Assembly: GCA_946803715.1 (NCBI GenBank)
Contig: CAMPET010000044.1
Location: forward strand, 147,213-211,212
DNA from: Beroe ovata
Taxonomy: Eukaryota > Ctenophora > Nuda > Beroida > Beroidae
Length of the DNA: 64,000 bases
Direction of reading: 5' to 3'
Shown: piece after piece, positions 59,338 through 64,000 of the stretch
Numbering within the stretch: position 1 is the stretch's first letter
How the letters are laid out: every line of letters starts with the position of its first letter
The notes under the pieces: generated by a model
The model's input: the letters and a program-made list of their open reading frames with translations, nothing else
Database searches by the model: none
Told to the model about the DNA's origin: nothing
Program-made: the position numbers and the translations under genes

Positions 59338-62300
59338 AATCATGCAGCAAATATGATAGAGATTCAGATCCTCAACTAGGGCAATTTACATATTGTTCAT
59401 GGAATATTGATCCTCAACTCATTGATCATAGCTCGCTGTTATGATAGACTTTCCGAAGGATCCCAGATGGTCGGATACCATAACATGACGATAGTCAGGG
59501 TTTGATCTGGTCGAAAATACTAGAAAAGTTTGATATGATCGAAGCAAGGAAGTCAACAATGAAACGAATATTGAACACCGATAAGCTAAGAAAAACTCTC
59601 AGCTCGGAATTGATCTAGTCCGCTTTAGTTCACGCATTTTGGTCTATGAACACTATAATATAAATCATAAATGTGTTAATTCAAAATGATATTTGCCACT
59701 TTAAATGCAAACCCTGACATGGGCCCAGAGGGCGAATTAAAGGATCACAAATTGAGGGAATTTGGTGGGTATGAAATCCTACAATTCATTAAAAAACAGC
59801 TTCAAGCACAATGATTCCCTGTGATTTATTCTTGAGAGAGGGTGACCGACGTGGGCGAATTATCGAAAATTAAATGCAATGAAAACTCTTAGGTCTTTAA
59901 CAACTGTCTGCCCAATCAATGACTATATGGTAAAATATGCAGGAAAAATGCGTCGCCCCATCCGTAAATACATAAACCCCACGAGAGCGTGGTTTCCAAG
60001 TCTACAACCATGACATGTGAACTATATGACGTGTTTGAGGGTCGCTAATATCCTGATAAACAGGTCGGAAACTTGTCGATGAAATGGGCGCATATCAAAC
60101 AGCTGAAATTGATTGAGAGAATGTGGTTCATGGCTATATACCTTCACATACTTCGAAAAACTCAAGAGAATGACTACAGGTAAAGCAATGCTCAAAGATT
60201 GACTGATGGAATGTCAGACTGGCCCTCTCCTTCCTTCTCAGTAGAGGGGATGCTCAGATGAGTTAGAATAAAATGAACAGCAAGAACGCAAAACTGCTCC
60301 CAAAAAGACTTAAACGAAAAACTTTCCAAAGGGCGTGCATGATATCACCAAATTATTAATGACACCATCTGACCTTCCTGTACACCAATTAACCATACAA
60401 TACTTGTCCAAGTACATTGCAGATTACGATTTTTAGTCCGAAGAAACTTTTTATAGCCCACCACAGTAGTTGTAGCTTAGTACTTGTGTTATAATATTCT
60501 AAATTTACACTCTGAACTAGCAAGAGTTACAAATTGTAACGTTTTTTCCAGGCGTCCTTCCAACATTTTAACGTGACAGCGCTATTAACACCTCCAAAAA
60601 ACAGTTGAGAAACATACAAATAGACACGTGCAAGTCAACGTGACGCGCGCGTGACGGAACACACAACATATTCTGTCATAGTAATCAAAATATAGTAATA
60701 AAAGTGAAATTTGACAAATTTTGTAAAAATATACGCGCATATATCGGTACTATGACATGTGTGTGTTTAGAATGGCACACATGTGGGGAGGGAGGTTTTG
60801 TGTCATGTGCAGCCTCTCATACCTGCATGTGCAGCTAGTCTAGAGCAACGATAAAACTCTTGGTGAAGGAGTAAAGTCTCGATAAAAACCGGCGTAATAT
60901 TTTCGACACGACTATTCCGGCCCTTCTTATACTACTACCAACTGTAGAACTTATTAACTTCCCATTCCATGGAAATTTCCCAGGTTTAAATCAAGCTCAG
61001 CCGTAAAACTTGTAACTGGGAGTTAACCGAGGTCCGAATCATATAATTTGTTCCAAGTTACGATTCTCTCCTCCCATCTTGTTCGTGAGCAAGTATAATA
61101 ATAAACAATAGAGAGGGAACGAGAGTCTCCAATCCTTTCCCTAATATATAATAACGGGGTTGTGTTGTAACTTTAAATGGAATAAAGTGGAAAAATTAAG
61201 GGCGCTTAACCCGGCTCAACGATAGGATTCGGACTAATAAGAGATTCAGTGGTTACCTACAACAAAACTTCCTCTGTAATTCCAGTGTCAAGCGTGGAAC
61301 TATAATAAAACAACACACGGGAACTGGGAGATAGTATTGGTAGCTGAACAAAGGTAGAAGCAGGAGAGATTGCGGAGGTGAGGTTGGAAATGTAGATTGC
61401 AAAACATTATCTTGTGTTTGAAATGATTGAGTCCTGCTCATCTTATCAAACACTGAGCAATACGAAATTAGGAAAGTGGGCAAATGTGAACTTTTGTAAC
61501 TAAGAGCAATGGCTTTACCACGAAGGGATGAGTCACTCACAACTATCTATTAAAATCATCCGCACTTCCAATAATCGGAATATCGGCAACTTTGAGTCAT
61601 GAGCAGAGATGGTGAGGAAGAATTTATCTAAAACTATATCATCAAAAACTACTATAATTCGGCTCACGTTGTTTCTTCTGTTGATGGAATTACAGTGACA
61701 GGTGTTGGAGCTCTTTTAATTAAAATTCGTCCTTAAAACTACCGGTATATATAGTATGGTAGATTGAAAGAGCCGTCAATAATAAACTTCATGATAAATG
61801 TGTCATATAATGTTTGCACTTGCCAGTTGCCATTTCGCACTCAGTCGTTTGATTTAAAAAAGTGGTTATAATTATGAGACGCAACTCTTTATGAAAAGGG
61901 ATATGCGTAAAAAGGGTCTCTGTCGTTGAAATGACGAAACAAGGGATAACGAAACAAAAGGCTCGCAAAAAGAATCATGCTCTACGTACGGTACACGCGC
62001 GCGCCACGCCGCGCACTGATTTCGCACGTGCAGAATGATCGAGAAGAGTGTTCTCAATCATTCAACACGGGCGGGAATCTGTTATTGAAATGTCGTCATG
62101 TTTTATTGACAGCAATGTCTACCCACTTTTGACATCACTCCCTATCCTTCCTCTACATCTGTGGTGAACATCACGGTGTCTGATGCTGTAATAACCACTC
62201 AATAGTCAATACCCAATAGACGTGATGCTTAAAGTGCAATGTGCATTTCCGAATAACCTGTCCTATATTTATGTCATGTGATCCGGTCGAATGAGAGATA

Positions 62301-64000
62301 AAACGGTCCGTTCCATGAATCAGTTTAATGCTCAACTGCACTTATAATACTAAAATTTATCGTGCAGATTACTGGAAAACTGGCGTCTGACACGTCTCTG
62401 GTAACCGCGGTGCCAATCTGTCCATTATGAAGGCAAAATTTGGTACTACTGATAAATTGAAACCTGTTCATTCAGGGGCTACCTACAGGACTTATAATCC
62501 CCCCTAAGGTGGGTCCATTAACCAGCAATGTAAAATAGGCTGCCGCAGATAAAGTGATAAAGATAGACGGAATAACAAAGAAATATACTTGAGATGCGAC
62601 TATGAGTACAGTTGCGAAATTTCCGCTCTGAGTTTTGGAGGAGGAGTTGTAACTTGGGGTTCTAACTAGTTCGAACAAGCAGATAAGGATCGGTTTGATT
62701 CAGCAATGATGAAACTGAGGGCATTGATAAGATGATGGGTGTCATGTTGATGACGCATCATACCGCTACCCCATGGCGAATCTACTGGAACTGGCTATGG
62801 CTCGTAGCATGGGAGAACCTATTTGTGGGTGTATTGTCATCATGAAATACTCCTCCTCATCGTTACTCGACAAAGAAAATTCTCAAGTTTCTTAGCAGAT
62901 TTTCCAGTGTGTTGTATATAAAACATTAGTCGTAAGCATTGTTTACATTACATAATTATAGCCCACTCATCTACACAACCGAGATTTAGTGCTCATAATT
63001 TCGTCCGAGACCTGGACCACACGTGGCACACTTTTACCGGCTGCAATACGAATTGCAGCCGTGTGTGCTCGCACTCTATCACATGTGAAATATGTGAGTC
63101 AGAGAGAGGAAAATAACAATGAGAGAGAGAGGGAGCGAGGGAAAATCCAATCAACGCTTGCTTTGAACGCGATCTTCGTCCCAGGAAGAAACAGGAAATG
63201 GAAAATAGAGTGAAGTTTAGAGGAATTAGTATAAAATATATTATGGGCGATAAGCATTATAGATAAATCGAAAATAGAAATTGGTCCACCATTGTTTGAG
63301 TGTTTTCTAATCGAGAGCGGAAACCGTTTAAAAATGGAGCAAAGAAGAAGAATTTTTGGTCAAATAAAATTTATAATCAACCAATAAAAGGTCAAAATAT
63401 GAACAAGCTTTCGCGCATCTTGGTTCTTGAATAAAAAAAGTAAAGAAGGTGTTACGCTACCCATTCATCGTAGCACCGTAAAATCTCAAGAAAAATGGGT
63501 TTTGACGCCACACGCAACGCGCATGCTGTCGCATATGAAATTTGACAAGTAACTGCTATCTAAAGTTTGTAAAAAGTAACATATTGTGCTATAAACCACT
63601 CACCATAGAGCGATCGCGATCAATAGAAAAGTATTTTCTTGTGTCCACAAAGTACTGCGCGTCACGGTTCAGACAAGCGAGTTTTTCTCTCTTCGCTTTT
63701 TCTCTTTGTCCACCTATATATAATAGCAGTAGCTATATATCAAAACAAAAGCTGCAAGACTTGCCATTGTAACGCTAAAACGCTGTATATAGATGAGCTT
63801 TCTCCTTATTACAATACAGCCGAGCACAAACACTCATCCCCTGATTCTCTTACCCAGTATCTGCACGACAGCGCGCCTCACTAATTCATATATACAGAGC
63901 GTTTATAGTAGGTGCCATTGTTCGGACAAATGAATCGTGGTGTGGGGAATTAAACGCCGGTGTTTTCTCTGGGAGATGGGAAAACTTCGCAATTATGTTG

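Larger units (their letters stand above)
36403..64000. other. Gene-poor interval, second part
   Basis: No exon I can support. The sequence is mostly AT-rich unique DNA with microsatellites, gaps, and CpG-rich islets carrying CACGTGAC and CCAAT/ATTGG boxes (near 41.46, 44.7, 46.4, 48.4, 51.0, 55.6, 57.6 and 58.5 kb). Short frames such as 47022-47288 and 54076-54357 lack domain features. An unrecognised fast-evolving or non-coding gene cannot be excluded. Confidence 0.6.

Overview
This is a eukaryotic, almost certainly animal, stretch of DNA. Its coding sequence is split by GT-AG introns of 82 bp to 2.9 kb. There are Krüppel-type C2H2 fingers with an HTGEKP linker, a SAXO-type ciliary microtubule protein, many (CA)n/(TG)n microsatellites and several assembly gaps. 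CpG-containing motifs such as GCGCGC are common, which argues against a heavily methylated vertebrate genome. A non-vertebrate metazoan is the best reading; I cannot name the species.

All convincing genes are on the minus strand and lie in the first 25 kb. Region by region: (1) 1-3132 has no recognisable gene; it opens with a G-rich tract and holds a GC-rich unexplained patch at 2090-2560. (2) 3361-7754 is a ten-exon gene for a SAXO-family (STOP/MAP6-related axonemal) protein. I rebuilt it by matching intron phases. Its exon 4 is cut by a single N at 6206. An 11-copy 19-bp minisatellite lies just beyond its stop, and a 20-bp array has duplicated one of its 5' splice sites. (3) 8223-10622 is one long exon for a 799-residue coiled-coil protein I do not recognise, in the same orientation and 470 bp upstream of the SAXO gene. 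An in-frame acceptor in front of its first ATG suggests more exons upstream. (4) 10641-12753 is non-coding, with a GC-rich foldback structure, a 13-bp inverted-repeat element and a probable promoter patch (ETS, CCAAT and YY1-like motifs). (5) 12799-24951 is a ten-exon gene for an 805-residue protein with six C2H2 zinc fingers. All nine junctions keep frame, and a polyadenylation signal lies 40 nt past the stop.

(6) 24956-64000, about 39 kb, contains no exon I can defend. It holds microsatellites, gaps, a perfect 20-bp hairpin, a contig-join duplication at 49542-50015, and a striking number of TCACGTGAC palindromes, often paired with CCAAT/ATTGG boxes. It lies 5' of the zinc-finger gene, so it may carry that gene's 5' untranslated exons and regulatory DNA.

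The SAXO protein belongs to cilia. The coiled-coil neighbour could share that role by proximity, but nothing in its sequence proves it. The zinc-finger protein is a probable nuclear DNA-binding factor. The most unusual signal is the dispersed CCAAT + CACGTGAC module.
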